DNA of 6,854 nt from the NCBI GenBank assembly GCA_937871705.1, contig CALMOO010000504.1:5755-12608 (forward strand), written 5' to 3'. Below are positions 6,171 to 6,854 of the stretch, piece after piece. How positions within the stretch are numbered: position 1 is the first letter of the stretch; each line of letters starts with the position of its first letter. Origin of the DNA: an uncultured Hymenobacter sp. Lineage in GTDB: Bacteria; Bacteroidota; Bacteroidia; Cytophagales; Hymenobacteraceae. Under the pieces are notes generated by a model. That model saw nothing but the letters and a program-made list of their open reading frames with translations, searched no databases and was not told the origin of the DNA. A program made the translations under genes and the position numbers.

Positions 6171-6483
6171 CATTTTTTTGAAAAGTTGCTTGTTCTTACT
6201 GAGCTTCCTATCAGATTTAGGCGCGCCAGTGCTGGTCTTCCTTGTACCAGCCTACCCCCCGTACTAACTAGTAGCGCTCTCTTTGATTCTTCGCGAGGTT
6301 TTGGCCGTTTTGGTATGGGGCGCCCGGCGCCGGCTGATGCAGTGGCTATCGATAGCTACTTGAAGTGTTTCGGTCGCGGACTGCAAAAACGGCTAATGGA
6401 AATCATCCTAACGTCATTACTTAACCATCGCCAAGACTTTTAGGTGATTTTGCCTCAAGGCAGTATTATAGTCTAATCAGGCA
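6171..6483. other. Intergenic stretch without a convincing gene
   Basis: This 313-bp gap lies between the TetR stop and the convergent cytochrome c gene. No classical terminator is visible after TetR; a T7 run (6173-6179) has no preceding stem. Frame +3 is open from TTG 6186 to 6443 (85 codons) and its end, ADAVAIDSYLKCFGRGLQKR, is not implausible. Frame +1 reads hydrophobic peptides (APVLVFLVPAYPPY, TAA at 6265-6267, then ALSLILREVLAVLVWGARRR). Neither has an ATG start or a family signature, and they overlap, so chance or decayed DNA is the cautious call. A small TGCC-TCAA-GGCA hairpin (6451-6462), followed on the minus strand by AAAAT, is too weak to call a terminator for the cytochrome gene. 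Confidence 0.5.
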
Positions 6484-6854
6484 TCAGCGAGCGGCCACGG
6501 CTGGGCCATCTTCGGGGGTAGCGTTCTTGATTTTAGGCACCGTTTGCAGGTAGGCGTAGAGCGCATGGACTTCCTCATCGGTCAGTTGCGAGTACTTAGG
6601 CATGGGCGCGCCCAGCGCGCCGTGCGGCGACTGCCCAAAGCGTATTGCTTGCCCAAACTGCTTCTCGCTCCAACGGCCGATGCCAGTGTCAGGGTCGCTG
6701 GTTATGTTGCGCGATACTACGGGCACGCTCTGCGCATTAGCCATCATATTGCCGCCGCCCAAGTAGCCCGCCGACTTTTCGGGCTCCATCGCGTTGTTGG
6801 TTTTAAAGTCCTTGAAGTGGCATCCGTAGCACTTGTAGGGGCCCATTCGGAGGT
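6484..6854 (-). CDS. Cytochrome c domain protein, C-terminal part (runs off the window)
   Basis: The minus strand encodes a class I c-type cytochrome domain. CYGCH is a CxxCH covalent haem-binding site 6-10 residues after the Met codon at 6844-6846, followed by FKDFKTN, a GGGN turn, VVSRNITSDPDTGIGRWSEK (44-61), and PMPKYSQLTDEEVHALYAYL (81-100), where Met82 is a likely axial ligand, ending in QTVPKIKN and a low-complexity tail. The pattern matches small gluconate-dehydrogenase/alcohol-dehydrogenase-type or periplasmic electron-transfer cytochromes of Bacteroidota. The frame stays open upstream of the Met to the window edge (codons for Leu-Arg precede it). There is no signal peptide, and the haem motif sits too close to this Met for a real N-terminus. 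The true start therefore lies beyond 6854, and the protein should be exported to the periplasm or membrane anchored. It is convergent with the TetR operon and functionally unrelated as far as can be seen. Confidence 0.88.
   Translation of the reverse strand, partial: LRMGPYKCYGCHFKDFKTNNAMEPEKSAGYLGGGNMMANAQSVPVVSRNITSDPDTGIGRWSEKQFGQAIRFGQSPHGALGAPMPKYSQLTDEEVHALYAYLQTVPKIKNATPEDGPAVAAR

Noticed and set aside
6451..6462. A small hairpin as terminator of the cytochrome c gene
   Set aside because: The stem is only 4 bp and the T-tract is poor; it is well within chance.

Overview
The window looks like chromosomal accessory DNA from a member of the Bacteroidota, most likely a Hymenobacter-like Cytophagales species. 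This is inferred from moderately high GC coding sequence, the lack of convincing Shine-Dalgarno sequences before most starts, and the gene content: a polymorphic-toxin tip with SUKH and YrhA immunity genes, a secreted DUF6624 protein, and a Tn3/Bacteroidota-type resolvase remnant. No sequence search was run, so the taxon is inference.

Left part (1-1974, + strand): the 3' end of a polymorphic toxin gene encoding a WHH-type HNH/ENDO VII nuclease. It is broken by an in-frame TAG (76-78) and by a one-base loss near 440. The two halves, read in frames +1 and +3, rejoin into a recognisable toxin whose TGA overlaps the ATG of an intact SUKH (SMI1/KNR4) immunity gene (629-1084). A second, YrhA-type SUKH-like immunity gene follows (1358-1861). 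Each immunity gene is followed by a 43-bp terminator element, and the two elements resemble each other. This is the layout of a toxin/immunity cassette array in which the toxin has died and the antidotes remain.

Middle part (1975-3853): a minus-strand gene for a secreted TPR-like/DUF6624 protein (2106-3062). Upstream of it lie a strong 21-bp-stem palindrome (3130-3177), a low-GC stretch with what looks like a decayed small membrane-protein gene (about 3259-3583), and a minus-strand serine resolvase pseudogene (3604-3847). The catalytic Arg8/Ser10 and the LDRF..REG motif of the resolvase survive in two different frames. This segment looks like a graveyard of mobile DNA.

Right part (3854-6854): a compact two-gene module, a class A FAD monooxygenase (3946-5472) and a TetR-family repressor 17 bp downstream (5490-6170). 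It is preceded by a perfect 15-bp inverted repeat (3907-3942) that ends three bases before the monooxygenase ATG and is the obvious candidate operator. The likely logic is that an aromatic or polycyclic ligand releases TetR, the operon is expressed, and the monooxygenase hydroxylates the ligand. A gene-poor 310-bp stretch separates this from the C-terminal part of a minus-strand cytochrome c (6484-6854) that runs off the window edge.

No RNA genes, CRISPR array or replication origin were recognised.
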